From the NCBI RefSeq assembly GCF_027533645.1, contig NZ_JAQAGY010000012.1:62001-126000 (forward strand): a stretch of 64,000 nt of DNA. The letters are read 5' to 3'. This document shows, one piece after another, positions 26,213 to 34,678 of the stretch; positions within the stretch are counted from its first letter, which is position 1; each line of letters starts with the position of its first letter. The notes below the pieces were generated by a model, which ran no database searches, had not been told where the DNA came from, and saw only the letters and a program-made list of their open reading frames with translations. Position numbers and translations under genes: made by a program. Source of the DNA: Paenibacillus caseinilyticus. Its GTDB lineage: Bacteria; Bacillota; Bacilli; Paenibacillales; NBRC-103111.

Positions 26213-26833
26213 TTAATGAATATTGCGGAAGACACCAATGACTTTGCCGAGGATGGTTACATTCTTCAGACGTAGAGGCTCCATGGTAGGATTCTCCGGC
26301 TGGAGGCGAATGTGATCCCGCTCTTTATAGAAGGTCTTTACCGTAGCCTCATCTTCTTCGGTCATCGCTACGACAATCTCGCCGTTGCTGGCGGTTTGCT
26401 GCTGGCGGACAATGACGTAGTCACCGTTATGAATGCCCGCTTCGATCATACTCTCTCCGATAACGCTGAGCATGAACACATTGTTATCGCCTACAAAATG
26501 GGTCGGGAGAGGGAAATAATCTTCGATGTTCTCCGTAGCGGTAATCGGTATACCGGCGGTAACGCGTCCGATCAGCGGCACATGGGCGACCGATACGGAG
26601 TACGCACCGTCTCCCATCGTTCCGTCGAGGATCTCGATTGCCCGCGGTTTCGTCGGGTCGCGCCGGATCAGGCCCTTCTTCTCCAACCGTTCCAGATGGC
26701 CGTGAACGGTTGAGGAGGAGGCTAGACCTACTGCTTCCCCGATCTCCCTCACGGACGGTGGGTATCCCTTGTCTTTCACTTCGTTCTTGATAAACTCCAG
26801 TATCGCTTGCTGCCGGGAGGAGATCTTACTCAT
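26213..26833 (-). CDS. lexA: SOS repressor LexA
   Basis: LexA represses SOS genes until RecA filaments trigger its self-cleavage. The 206-residue protein has a winged helix-turn-helix N-terminal domain ([13 protein letters not shown] and [14 protein letters not shown]), the Ala93-Gly94 cleavage site in RVTAGIP, and the S24-type catalytic Ser128 (VIGESM) and Lys167 (EATVKTF). It is divergent from yneA. A LexA box overlaps its own promoter, so autoregulation is expected. It has its own terminator. Confidence 0.98.
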   Translation of the reverse strand: MSKISSRQQAILEFIKNEVKDKGYPPSVREIGEAVGLASSSTVHGHLERLEKKGLIRRDPTKPRAIEILDGTMGDGAYSVSVAHVPLIGRVTAGIPITATENIEDYFPLPTHFVGDNNVFMLSVIGESMIEAGIHNGDYVIVRQQQTASNGEIVVAMTEEDEATVKTFYKERDHIRLQPENPTMEPLRLKNVTILGKVIGVFRNIH

Positions 26834-26871
26834 GCCATATCACTCCAATTGTTGGGAATCGATTAGGTCAA

Positions 26872-26900
26872 ATTATAACATAGAACCGGAGTTCGTACAA
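26872..26900 (-). promoter_or_regulatory. Promoter of lexA
   Basis: On the minus strand TTGTAC (26900-26895), a 17-base spacer and TATAAT (26877-26872) form a sigma-A promoter; the base triplet before the -10 reads TGT, the extended form. A LexA box overlaps the -35 element. Confidence 0.75.
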
Positions 26901-26911
26901 ACATTAGTTCG
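26898..26911. promoter_or_regulatory. LexA (DinR) box overlapping the lexA -35
   Basis: The minus strand reads CGAACTAATGTTTG, a full match to the Bacillus consensus CGAAC-N4-GTTYG. It overlaps the lexA -35 element and so should mediate autorepression. Confidence 0.9.
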
Positions 26912-26921
26912 AGAAAACGGG

Positions 26922-26950
26922 TTGACACAAACGTTTGTTCGTGATAAATT
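26922..26950 (+). promoter_or_regulatory. Promoter of yneA
   Basis: TTGACA (26922-26927), a 17-base spacer and TAAATT (26945-26950) form a sigma-A promoter. The spacer is occupied by a LexA box. Confidence 0.85.
26928..26941. promoter_or_regulatory. LexA (DinR) box in the yneA promoter spacer
   Basis: The minus strand reads CGAACAAACGTTTG, a full match to the consensus. It lies exactly between the -35 and -10 elements of yneA, so bound LexA should block RNA polymerase. Confidence 0.9.
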
Positions 26951-26967
26951 TGGAACCAGAACAAATG

Positions 26968-26981
26968 AGAACAAATGTTTG
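26968..26981. promoter_or_regulatory. Third LexA box, downstream of the yneA promoter
   Basis: AGAACAAATGTTTG matches the consensus at all but the first base. It lies just upstream of the yneA ribosome site and about 18 bases past the -10, giving the intergenic region three LexA sites. Confidence 0.8.
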
Positions 26982-26996
26982 GGGAGGATGTCGGTT

Positions 26997-27374
26997 ATGG
27001 TTCAGAACACTGCACTGATCGGACAAGTTTCTAATGAGAGAACATATGGGAGAGGTCCACGGACACTCCGAACCAAACCTAATAATAAGCGAACATACGT
27101 ACGATTGGCAATAGCGGGATTGATGCTCAGCGTTCTGTTCACGGTTTGCGGATTGATCTCCGCTGCGTTTGCAGGGCAGGACGTTTATGCTGCGGGAACG
27201 ATTGCGGAGAAGCATGATTTCATATATATCCACCCCGGAGATACGCTCTGGGCCGTTGCATCCGAGTACGGTCCCGCGGATGAGGATGTCCGCGACTATA
27301 TCGTAAGGCTCAAGAAACTGAACGGGATCAAGGGCAACGGACTGCAGGCGGGCCAAAAGCTGCTCCTTCCTTAG
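26997..27374 (+). CDS. yneA: SOS-induced cell division inhibitor YneA (LysM)
   Basis: YneA delays division while DNA damage persists. The 125-residue protein has a basic cytoplasmic N terminus, one membrane segment (about 35-58) and an extracellular LysM domain (about 78-124: HPGDTLWAVASEYG, then KKLNGI and LQAGQKLLLP). ATG 26997 follows GGGGAGG by nine bases; an in-frame ATG at 26988 abuts the ribosome site. It is divergent from lexA and controlled by LexA boxes in and after its promoter. The yneB resolvase gene found next in B. subtilis is absent. Confidence 0.93.
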   Translation: MVQNTALIGQVSNERTYGRGPRTLRTKPNNKRTYVRLAIAGLMLSVLFTVCGLISAAFAGQDVYAAGTIAEKHDFIYIHPGDTLWAVASEYGPADEDVRDYIVRLKKLNGIKGNGLQAGQKLLLP

Positions 27375-27491
27375 CCATGTGCCTGGCGATAGTGGCCGAG
27401 CCCTTCCGTACTCTTGACAATCCCTACTCGGAATGTCAAAGTATTATTGAAAAGAGCCGCTATGCGGCTTACCATTCTCGGGAGGAACGGC

Positions 27492-27692
27492 ATGAGCGAA
27501 TCGGAACATGATGTAAGGGTAAAACGCATTAACGAACTGGCCCGCAAAGCGAAAACGGAAGGCCTGACGGATGAAGAGATGGACGAGCGAAATGAGCTTC
27601 GCCGCAAGTATATCGATTCCTTCAAATCCAACCTGCGCACTCAACTGGAGAACATCAAATTTGTTGATGAAGAGGACGAAGGAAAGAACTGA
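27492..27692 (+). CDS. DUF896 family protein (YnzC-like)
   Basis: The 66-residue protein has the DUF896 pattern: VKRINELARKAKTEGLTDEE followed by a YIDSFKSNLRTQLE segment. The B. subtilis homologue YnzC is a small helical-hairpin protein encoded after yneA-yneB; its role is unclear. GGAGGAA stands before ATG 27492. An inverted repeat TTGACA-N14-TGTCAA (27414-27439) lies upstream and may be a regulatory site. Fifteen bases separate it from the aldo/keto reductase gene. Confidence 0.92.
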   Translation: MSESEHDVRVKRINELARKAKTEGLTDEEMDERNELRRKYIDSFKSNLRTQLENIKFVDEEDEGKN

Positions 27693-27707
27693 GGGAGGGA
27701 TGATGCG

Positions 27708-28709
27708 ATGAAGTATCGCGTTCTCGGCAAGAGCGGCATTTTGGTATCCGAGCTTTGCCTTGGCACCATGACGTTCGGCAATGCAACGAGTGAAGAAGAT
27801 TCGGTGGACATGATACACCGGTTTTTGGACCGCGGAGGGAACTTCATTGACACCGCCGATGTATATGTGAGCGGGAAGTCCGAAGAGATTGTCGGGAAAG
27901 CCATTCGCGAGAAACGCAGCGAAGTTATTCTGGCGACGAAAGTACGGTTTCCTACCAGTACGAATGTCAACCATGTAGGCTTGTCGCGCAAGCATCTGAT
28001 CGATGGGGTAGAAGCCAGTCTCCGCCGGTTGAATACGGACTATATTGATCTCTATCAGCTTCATGTATGGGATCAAGTGACGCCAATCGAGGAGACCTTG
28101 CGAACGCTGGATGACCTGGTCACGTCTGGGAAAGTGCGTTATATCGGATGCTCGAATTTTCTGGCCTATCAATTGATGAAGTCTCTTTCATTGAGCGATT
28201 ACAACCGGTATTGCCGTTTTATCTCCATCCAGCCTCAGTATAGTTTGGTCTGCCGGACGATGGATCGTGAGATGGTCCCATTATGTTTGGAAGAGAATGT
28301 GGGTATTATTCCGTGGGCGCCGCTTGGCGGTGGTTTCCTGACGGGAAGGTATGCCAGAGGAGAGGAACCTGTTCAGGGACGATTGTCGGCCAAGGCAGGA
28401 GAGAGCCGTTGGGAACTTCGCAATACGGAGAAGAACTTCCGGATTCTCGATGAAGTGCTGTCTGCCGCCACATCGTTAGAGAAAACGCCCGCACAGGTGG
28501 CTTTGAATTGGCTGCTCGCGCAGCCCGGTATTACTTCGCCGATCTTCGGAGCAAGCACCTTAGATCAATTCGAAGACAATATGGGTTCGACTGGATGGAC
28601 GATGCCTTCAGAGATTTGGTCCAGGCTTGATGAGGTCAGCGCATTGGAAGAGGAATATCCGCAGCGGTTTATTGAGAAATTCCGGCGGAAGAGTACAGAC
28701 GAGAGATAA
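27708..28709 (+). CDS. Aldo/keto reductase
   Basis: The 333-residue protein is an NADPH-dependent aldo/keto reductase of the YhdN/IolS type. It begins MKYRVLGKSGILVSELCLGT, has the catalytic Asp and Tyr in NFIDTADVY, Lys in ATKVRF and the His in YQLHVWD. A late motif, GASTLDQFEDN, marks the cofactor-binding region. A GAGGGAGG site precedes the ATG, and the gene is close enough to DUF896 and the next gene to be cotranscribed. The substrate is unknown. Confidence 0.93.
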   Translation: MKYRVLGKSGILVSELCLGTMTFGNATSEEDSVDMIHRFLDRGGNFIDTADVYVSGKSEEIVGKAIREKRSEVILATKVRFPTSTNVNHVGLSRKHLIDGVEASLRRLNTDYIDLYQLHVWDQVTPIEETLRTLDDLVTSGKVRYIGCSNFLAYQLMKSLSLSDYNRYCRFISIQPQYSLVCRTMDREMVPLCLEENVGIIPWAPLGGGFLTGRYARGEEPVQGRLSAKAGESRWELRNTEKNFRILDEVLSAATSLEKTPAQVALNWLLAQPGITSPIFGASTLDQFEDNMGSTGWTMPSEIWSRLDEVSALEEEYPQRFIEKFRRKSTDER

Positions 28710-28720
28710 GGGGTTCAACT

Positions 28721-29236
28721 ATGTCACGTAAGTGGTCACGGATGGTTCGTAAGAACACGAAGGTAACGAACGTTCAGCGCAAGAAGAGCGGACAAGGACT
28801 CATATCGGAACAAGCATCATCCGATCATTCAGAGACATTCCGGGGCCGCAGCTGGGTACTCCCTATGCTGCTTGTGGCTACCGGTGTTTTTTGCTTTATC
28901 GCTTTCCGTGGCCAAGCAGGCAGCGATGATTTATATTGGGTCACCGGAGCGAGCTATATTTTCCTTGCTTTGTTGATGTTCTGGCTGCGCAGACCGTTCT
29001 TGAAGATCGGCAAGGATGCCATTACATCCCGCCGCTTCGGAGGCGACCGCAGTCTGAAGCCGGAAGACATCCAAGAAATTTCGGTGAACAAAGATGCGAT
29101 TGTGATCACGATGAAGGGCAAGTCGGCCAGATGGGCCTTCTCCCGGATCTACCACCAGTTTCCAGTAGAAGCAGCCAGACCCAAACTTGTTGCCTTTGCA
29201 CAGGAGCATCAGGTGCAGCTGCAGCAGGAAGCCTAA
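28721..29236 (+). CDS. Membrane protein of unknown function with PH-like C-terminal region
   Basis: I do not recognise the family with certainty. The 171-residue protein has a basic N terminus (about 1-45), two adjacent membrane segments (about 46-62 and 72-88) and a soluble C-terminal region with alternating beta pattern (LKIGKDAITSRRFGG, IQEISVNKDAIVITMKGK), like bacterial PH/YcxB-type domains. The gene starts 11 bases after the aldo/keto reductase stop. A membrane-attached structural or regulatory role is possible but unproven. Confidence 0.75.
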   Translation: MSRKWSRMVRKNTKVTNVQRKKSGQGLISEQASSDHSETFRGRSWVLPMLLVATGVFCFIAFRGQAGSDDLYWVTGASYIFLALLMFWLRRPFLKIGKDAITSRRFGGDRSLKPEDIQEISVNKDAIVITMKGKSARWAFSRIYHQFPVEAARPKLVAFAQEHQVQLQQEA

Positions 29237-29315
29237 AGCTTCTGGCTTGATGCGAATGCTTCGCCGCCGCGAATGACCGGTTTTTAATACATATAGAGAA
29301 AAGAGGACTGGAGAA

Positions 29316-30107
29316 ATGGCCATTAAAGCTGTTCTATTTGATTTGGACGATACGCTATTGTGGGATGACCGCAGTGTGCAGGAAGCCTTCCGGGCAACGT
29401 GCGAAGAAGCGTCCCGTGTCACGGGAGTAGATCCGGCCAAACTGGAGCAAGCCGTCCGTAAGGAAGCTAGAGCGCTCTACGAATCTTACGAAACCTATTC
29501 GTTCACGAAGATGATCGGGATCAACCCGTTCGAAGGGCTTTGGGCGAATTTTACCAGCGGGGAACAGGAAGAGTTCCGCAAGCTGGAGGCGCTGGCGCCT
29601 GGCTACCGGACCGCTTCTTGGACCCGGGGCCTACTGGCTCTCGGCATTGATGATCCGGAGCTTGGCTACCGTCTGGGCGAGTTGTTCCCTGCCGAGCGCC
29701 GCAGCCGTCCGATTGTCTATGAAGAGACCTTCGAGGTGCTGGATTCCCTGAAGGGGCGTTATCAGCTCCTGCTTTTGACCAATGGCTCTCCCGATCTGCA
29801 GAAGGAGAAGCTGGCGGGCGTACCGCAGCTGGCGCCATACTTCGAACACATCGTCATCTCAGGCGAATTCGGGCGGGGCAAACCGAATCCGGCGATCTTC
29901 GAGCATGCCGTCAGCCTGCTGGGCATTGCTCCCGAGGAAGGTTTGATGGTGGGGGATAAGTTGACGACCGACATCATGGGCTCGAATGCCATCGGAATGC
30001 GCAGCCTGTGGATCAACCGGCATGAAGCGGTTCGCACGGATGAGATCATTCCGGTACATGAGATTCGTTCCCTGCGCGACATCCAGCCCATCATTGATGG
30101 CATTTAG
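29316..30107 (+). CDS. HAD-superfamily hydrolase (haloacid dehalogenase-like, YjjG type)
   Basis: The 263-residue protein shows HAD motif I DLDDTLLWDD (Asp8 and Asp10), motif II LLTNGSPD, motif III with GKPNPAIF and motif IV VGDKLTTDI, and an alpha-helical cap. The DLDDT form and overall length fit the YjjG/YsaA group of nucleotide or sugar phosphatases. The ATG follows GGAG. It is followed by a terminator at 30139-30168. Substrate unknown. Confidence 0.9.
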   Translation: MAIKAVLFDLDDTLLWDDRSVQEAFRATCEEASRVTGVDPAKLEQAVRKEARALYESYETYSFTKMIGINPFEGLWANFTSGEQEEFRKLEALAPGYRTASWTRGLLALGIDDPELGYRLGELFPAERRSRPIVYEETFEVLDSLKGRYQLLLLTNGSPDLQKEKLAGVPQLAPYFEHIVISGEFGRGKPNPAIFEHAVSLLGIAPEEGLMVGDKLTTDIMGSNAIGMRSLWINRHEAVRTDEIIPVHEIRSLRDIQPIIDGI

Positions 30108-30138
30108 CTTCCTGCACTCCATAATGTATTCCTTCGAA

Positions 30139-30168
30139 GCTTCGCTCCTTTCCGGGGCGAGGCTTTTT
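30139..30168 (+). terminator. Intrinsic terminator of the HAD gene
   Basis: GCTTCGCTCC (30139-30148) pairs with GGGGCGAGGC (30154-30163) with two G-U pairs, followed by five T residues. Confidence 0.8.
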
Positions 30169-30212
30169 CCAAGTAGATAAGAGTTTATATCTCGCCAAGA
30201 AAGCAGGCACGC

Positions 30213-30242
30213 AAAAAGCAGCCTCCCTGGCGGGAAGCTGCT
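30213..30242 (-). terminator. Intrinsic terminator of mtnD
   Basis: On the minus strand AGCAGCTTCCC pairs with GGGAGGCTGCT with one G-U pair (plus-strand 30217-30242) and runs into five T residues. It lies just beyond the mtnD stop codon, facing the terminator of the convergent gene. Confidence 0.88.
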
Positions 30243-30257
30243 TCATGGGTAAGGGTG

Positions 30258-30800
30258 TTATGCTTTTTGGAAGGATGGATCTTCATACGGATGGGCAATC
30301 CAGCCTTCTGTCTCGATGAAGAGGCGGACAGCCACAATCTGACGATTGTCCATCAGGGTAAAGAAGTGGGCTTTGTGCTCCGGTACGGAGATGACATCAC
30401 CGGCTTCCAGTTCGACATCGAAGTAACCGACATCATCGGTGCCTTTGATAATGAAGATCCCCTTGCCGGCCGTGATGGCGCGGACTTCATCCTCTGTATG
30501 CGTATGGACGGATTCGAATTTCTTCAAGAGTTCATCCAAGTTCGGCGTAGCGTCGGAGAGGGCGATCAGGTCCCATGTCTTGTAGCCGCGCCGGCCGGCG
30601 AGGTCACGGATTTCTTCATCGAAGGTCGCAAGGATCTGGGACTTCTCCTCATCGCTGAGAACGAATTTCTCCTGCAGCTCAGCTGGAAGTTTGGCTGCAT
30701 TCCAATGCTCATACAAGACCTCTTGTTTATCTAAGAACGCTCTTACCTTCTCTTCCCCGGAGATGCGCTCGTTCGTATTGCGTACGCGGATTTCTGCCAT
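30258..30800 (-). CDS. mtnD: Acireductone dioxygenase MtnD
   Basis: MtnD converts the acireductone of the methionine salvage pathway, using oxygen and Fe2+, to formate and 2-keto-4-methylthiobutyrate (the Ni2+ form gives an off-pathway product). The 180-residue cupin carries the metal ligands in HTHTEDEVR (two His and Glu) and His in PEHKAHFF. A GAGGGA-like site precedes the ATG. The other salvage genes (mtnA, mtnK, mtnB, mtnW/X) are not nearby. It is divergent from metH, so two methionine-forming functions share one intergenic region. Confidence 0.96.
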   Translation of the reverse strand: MAEIRVRNTNERISGEEKVRAFLDKQEVLYEHWNAAKLPAELQEKFVLSDEEKSQILATFDEEIRDLAGRRGYKTWDLIALSDATPNLDELLKKFESVHTHTEDEVRAITAGKGIFIIKGTDDVGYFDVELEAGDVISVPEHKAHFFTLMDNRQIVAVRLFIETEGWIAHPYEDPSFQKA

Positions 30801-30862
30801 GGTTCATCCCTCTTTCTCATGTCATCTGAATTATCTGAAGTAAGGAAGTCTTCTCTCCCTGT

Positions 30863-30891
30863 ATTATAGTGGAATCAGCCCGGTCTGTCGA
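30863..30891 (-). promoter_or_regulatory. Sigma-A promoter of mtnD
   Basis: On the minus strand TCGACA (30891-30886), a 17-base spacer and TATAAT (30868-30863) form a good promoter. The leader is only about 55 nt, too short for a SAM riboswitch. Confidence 0.75.
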
Positions 30892-31108
30892 TGACAAAAC
30901 CGCATAAATCCGATAGGATATGATGAAAAGTTCGTGAAGTCTGTGCATTCCTTCCTTTTCAATAGTTGCGCTTTCTGATAAACTATGGGTTAAACTATTC
31001 GTGAATGCCTGCAAATGGCGAAGCGGGTGCGATAAAACAGATGAAAGCAGGGCTGTCTGTCCGTGGATCGTGAAAAGGCAAGGGACGGCAGAGGGAAGGG
31101 GATCAGGA

Positions 31109-34100
31109 ATGAACAAGCCATCACTGCAGGAGCAATTAAAGAAAAAGATTATGATTCTGGACGGTGCGATGGGCACCATGATCCAGCAGGAGAATCTCAC
31201 GGAGGAAGACTTCGGCAGCGAGGATCTCGACGGATGTAATGAAATCCTCGTATCCACCCGTCCGGATATCATACAGAAAATCCACGAGGCGTATTTTGCT
31301 GCGGGCGCTGATATGGTCGAGACGAATACATTCGGCGCCACCAGCGTCGTTCTTGCCGAGTACGATCTGCAGGACCGGGCACGCGAGCTCAACCTGGCTG
31401 CAGCCAAGCTGGCGATCGCAGCGGCGGACAAGTACAGCACGCCGGAATGGCCGCGTTACGTAATTGGCGCCATGGGACCGACGACGAAGACGCTGTCCGT
31501 AACCGGCGGGGTCACCTTCGATGAACTGGTAGATTCTTACCAGGAGCAGGCGGAGGCGCTTATCGAGGCGGGTGTGGATGCACTTCTGCTTGAGACATCC
31601 CAAGATACGCTGAATGTCAAAGCTGGAAGCATCGGGATTCGCCAGGCCTTCGAGAAGACCGGTATAAAGCTTCCGCTCATGATCTCAGGGACGATCGAGC
31701 CAATGGGGACTACGCTGGCCGGCCAGAATATCGAGTCCTTCTATGTTTCCCTGGAGCATCTGGAGCCGATCTCCTTCGGACTCAACTGTGCGACCGGTCC
31801 GGAGTTCATGCGGGACCACATCCGTTCCCTTGCGGATATTGCCGCAACGGCCGTTTCCTGTTATCCGAATGCGGGTCTGCCCGATGAGAACGGCAAATAC
31901 CATGAATCGCCCGAGTCGCTCGCCAAGAAGCTCGCAGGCTTCGCTGAGCAGGGCTGGCTCAACATTGCCGGGGGCTGCTGTGGAACCACACCGGATCACA
32001 TCCGGGCCATGGCGGAGACGCTGGGCAAGTTCGAGCCGCGCAAGCAGGAGGGCGTACATCCGCCGGCGATCTCCGGCATCGAGACGGTGTATGTGGAGCC
32101 GGACAACCGGCCGATCATGGTCGGCGAGCGGACGAACATCTCCGGTTCGCGGAAGTTCAAGCGGCTGATCAAGGAAGAGAAGTTCGAGGAAGCGTCCGAG
32201 ATCGCCAGAACCCAGGTGAAGAACGGCGCCCACGTCATCGACATCAACCTGCAGGATACGGATATCGACGAAGCTTATGCCATTAATAACTTCCTTCCGA
32301 ATGTCGTCAAGAAAGTCAAAGTTCCGCTCATGATCGACTCGACCTACGATCACATCATCGAGCTCGGACTCAAATATTCGCAGGGCAAGGCGATCGTCAA
32401 CTCGATTAACCTCGAGGACGGCGAGTCCAAGTTCGAAGCGATCGTGCCGCTGCTCCACAAGTACGGTGCGGCCGTTGTCATGATCCTGATCGATGAACGG
32501 GGCCAGGCCGTTTCGCGCCAAGCGAAGATGGAAGTGGCGGACCGCGCTTACGAACTGCTCACGAAGAAGTACGGTATGAAGCCGCAGGATATTATCTTCG
32601 ATCCGAACATGTTCCCGGTGGGCTCCGGCGATCCGCAGTATATCGGCTCGGCGGTCGAGACGATTGAGGGCATCCGGATGATCAAGGAGAAGTATCCGGA
32701 GACGATGACGATTCTCGGACTGAGTAATATCTCCTTCGGTCTGCCGGATGCCGGGCGTGAGGTTCTCAACTCGGTCTATCTCTACCACTGTACGAAAGCA
32801 GGGCTCGACTACGCGATCGTCAACACCGAGAAGCTCGAGCGCTACGCTTCGATCCCGGAGGAAGAGCGCGCACTGGCCGAGGAGCTCATCTTCAATACCA
32901 ATGACGAGACGCTGGCGAAGTTCGTCGCTTATTTCCGCGTCAAGAAAGTCGAGAAGATCGAGAAAATCTCGAATCTTACACTGGAAGAGCGTCTGGCTTC
33001 CTATGTGGTCGAAGGTACGAAGGAAGGCTTGATTCCCGATCTCGAGGAAGCACTGAAGAAGTATGCGCCTCTCGATATCATCAACGGGCCGCTGATGAAA
33101 GGGATGGAGCAGGTCGGCAAGCTCTTCAACAATAATGAGCTGATCGTAGCGGAGGTGCTGCAGAGCGCCGAAGTCATGAAAGCCTCCGTCGCCCATCTCG
33201 AGCAGTACATGGAGAAGGCGGAGAGCGCCGTCAAAGGCAAGATCATCCTTGCAACCGTCAAAGGTGACGTACACGATATCGGGAAAAACCTGGTCGAGAT
33301 CATCTTGTCCAACAACGGATACAAGATCGTCAATCTGGGGATCAAGGTACCGCCAGAGCAGCTCATCGAAGCCTACCGCAGAGAAAAGCCGGATGCGATC
33401 GGTCTCTCGGGTCTCCTCGTGAAATCGGCCCAGCAGATGGTCATCACGGCGCAGGATATGAAGAATGCCGGCATCGATGTGCCGATTCTGGTCGGCGGTG
33501 CCGCGCTGACGCGCAAATTCACCAAGACACGGATCGCGCCCGAGTATGACGGCATGGTGCTGTACGCCAAGGATGCGATGGACGGGCTCGATATCGCCAA
33601 CAAGCTCAGCGATCCGGCACAGCGCCAGATTCTAATCCGCGAGCTGCGGGAGAGCATCGAATCCAGCGTACTTGAAGCCGGCCGCAAAGAAGAAGGCATG
33701 CCAGCTCTCACCCGTGTCATGACGTCTACCGTAGACCGCACGCTGCCGGTCCAGGTACCGCCCGATCTCGAGCGCCGCGTACTGCGCGATTATCCGATTT
33801 CGCACCTCGTTCCTTACGTCAACATGCAAATGCTGCTCGGCCACCATCTCGGTCTGAAGGGCAAGGTCGAGAATCTGATCGCCGAGAAGGACCCGAAGGC
33901 ACTGCAGCTCAAGGACACGGTGGACGGCATCCTGGCTGAAGCCCAAGGGGCAGGCATTATCAAGGCACAGGGGATGTACCGCTTCTTCCCGGCCCAGTCC
34001 GACGGCAACGATGTGCTGGTCTACGATCCGCAGAATCCGGGCAAGCTGCTGCAGAAGTTCACGTTCCCGCGGCAGGACAAAGAGCCGTATCTCTGTCTGG

Positions 34101-34543
34101 CCGATTACCTGAAGCCGGTAAGCAGCGGCGAGATGGACTACGTCGGTTTCCTGGTCGTCACGGCGGGACACGGCGTAAGCGAGCTGTCGGCCCAGTGGCG
34201 TGAGAAGGGAGACTACCTTCGTTCCCACGCCCTGCAGGCTGCGGCTCTGGAGCTCGCGGAAGGCTTCGCGGAACGCGTACATCAGATGATGCGCGATCAA
34301 TGGGGCTTCCCGGATCCCGCCGAGATGACGATGGCCGAGCGGTTCGGTGCGAAGTACCGAGGGCAGCGCTTCTCCTTCGGCTATCCGGCTTGTCCGAACC
34401 TCGATGATCAGCAGCAGCTCTTCGCGCTGCTGCGTCCGGAGGACATCGGCGTCACCTTGACGGAAGGCAGCATGATGGAACCGGAGGCTTCCGTATCCGC
34501 GATTGTGTTTGCTCATCCGCAGGCCCGGTATTTTAACGTCTAG
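31109..34543 (+). CDS. metH: Cobalamin-dependent methionine synthase MetH
   Basis: MetH transfers the methyl group of methyltetrahydrofolate through cobalamin to homocysteine. The 1144-residue protein has all four modules in order: homocysteine-binding with GLNCATG and GGCCGTT zinc cysteines (about 1-330), pterin-binding (about 345-610), the B12 domain with the ligand His in GDVHDIGKN (about 718-726), and a C-terminal reactivation domain with RFSFGYPACP. I chose ATG 31109, where the conserved region begins; the upstream in-frame extension lacks support. The 300-base region between mtnD and metH shows no cobalamin or SAM riboswitch motif that I recognise. Confidence 0.97.
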   Translation: MNKPSLQEQLKKKIMILDGAMGTMIQQENLTEEDFGSEDLDGCNEILVSTRPDIIQKIHEAYFAAGADMVETNTFGATSVVLAEYDLQDRARELNLAAAKLAIAAADKYSTPEWPRYVIGAMGPTTKTLSVTGGVTFDELVDSYQEQAEALIEAGVDALLLETSQDTLNVKAGSIGIRQAFEKTGIKLPLMISGTIEPMGTTLAGQNIESFYVSLEHLEPISFGLNCATGPEFMRDHIRSLADIAATAVSCYPNAGLPDENGKYHESPESLAKKLAGFAEQGWLNIAGGCCGTTPDHIRAMAETLGKFEPRKQEGVHPPAISGIETVYVEPDNRPIMVGERTNISGSRKFKRLIKEEKFEEASEIARTQVKNGAHVIDINLQDTDIDEAYAINNFLPNVVKKVKVPLMIDSTYDHIIELGLKYSQGKAIVNSINLEDGESKFEAIVPLLHKYGAAVVMILIDERGQAVSRQAKMEVADRAYELLTKKYGMKPQDIIFDPNMFPVGSGDPQYIGSAVETIEGIRMIKEKYPETMTILGLSNISFGLPDAGREVLNSVYLYHCTKAGLDYAIVNTEKLERYASIPEEERALAEELIFNTNDETLAKFVAYFRVKKVEKIEKISNLTLEERLASYVVEGTKEGLIPDLEEALKKYAPLDIINGPLMKGMEQVGKLFNNNELIVAEVLQSAEVMKASVAHLEQYMEKAESAVKGKIILATVKGDVHDIGKNLVEIILSNNGYKIVNLGIKVPPEQLIEAYRREKPDAIGLSGLLVKSAQQMVITAQDMKNAGIDVPILVGGAALTRKFTKTRIAPEYDGMVLYAKDAMDGLDIANKLSDPAQRQILIRELRESIESSVLEAGRKEEGMPALTRVMTSTVDRTLPVQVPPDLERRVLRDYPISHLVPYVNMQMLLGHHLGLKGKVENLIAEKDPKALQLKDTVDGILAEAQGAGIIKAQGMYRFFPAQSDGNDVLVYDPQNPGKLLQKFTFPRQDKEPYLCLADYLKPVSSGEMDYVGFLVVTAGHGVSELSAQWREKGDYLRSHALQAAALELAEGFAERVHQMMRDQWGFPDPAEMTMAERFGAKYRGQRFSFGYPACPNLDDQQQLFALLRPEDIGVTLTEGSMMEPEASVSAIVFAHPQARYFNV

Positions 34544-34593
34544 CCGGAGAGTCCATTATGATTCAAGCAAGAAGCAATTGGGGTATGCTACGT

Positions 34594-34622
34594 AGGGTGG
34601 GGCTTAGCGGCCCCACTCTTTT
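34594..34622 (+). terminator. Intrinsic terminator of metH
   Basis: AGGGTGGGGC (34594-34603) pairs with GCCCCACTCT (34610-34619) with one G-U pair, followed by a short T run. Confidence 0.75.
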
Positions 34623-34678
34623 CCTTTGGGGTATACGCGTTCTTTGACTATGCTATGTAAACGAACGGAGAGATGAAC

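Noticed and set aside
30801-31108. SAM (S-box) or cobalamin riboswitch between mtnD and metH
   Set aside because: The conserved core sequences of these classes are absent on both strands, and the mtnD leader is too short.
31685-33274. A 529-codon minus-strand frame
   Set aside because: It is a shadow of metH caused by high GC content. It has no homologue pattern or ribosome site.
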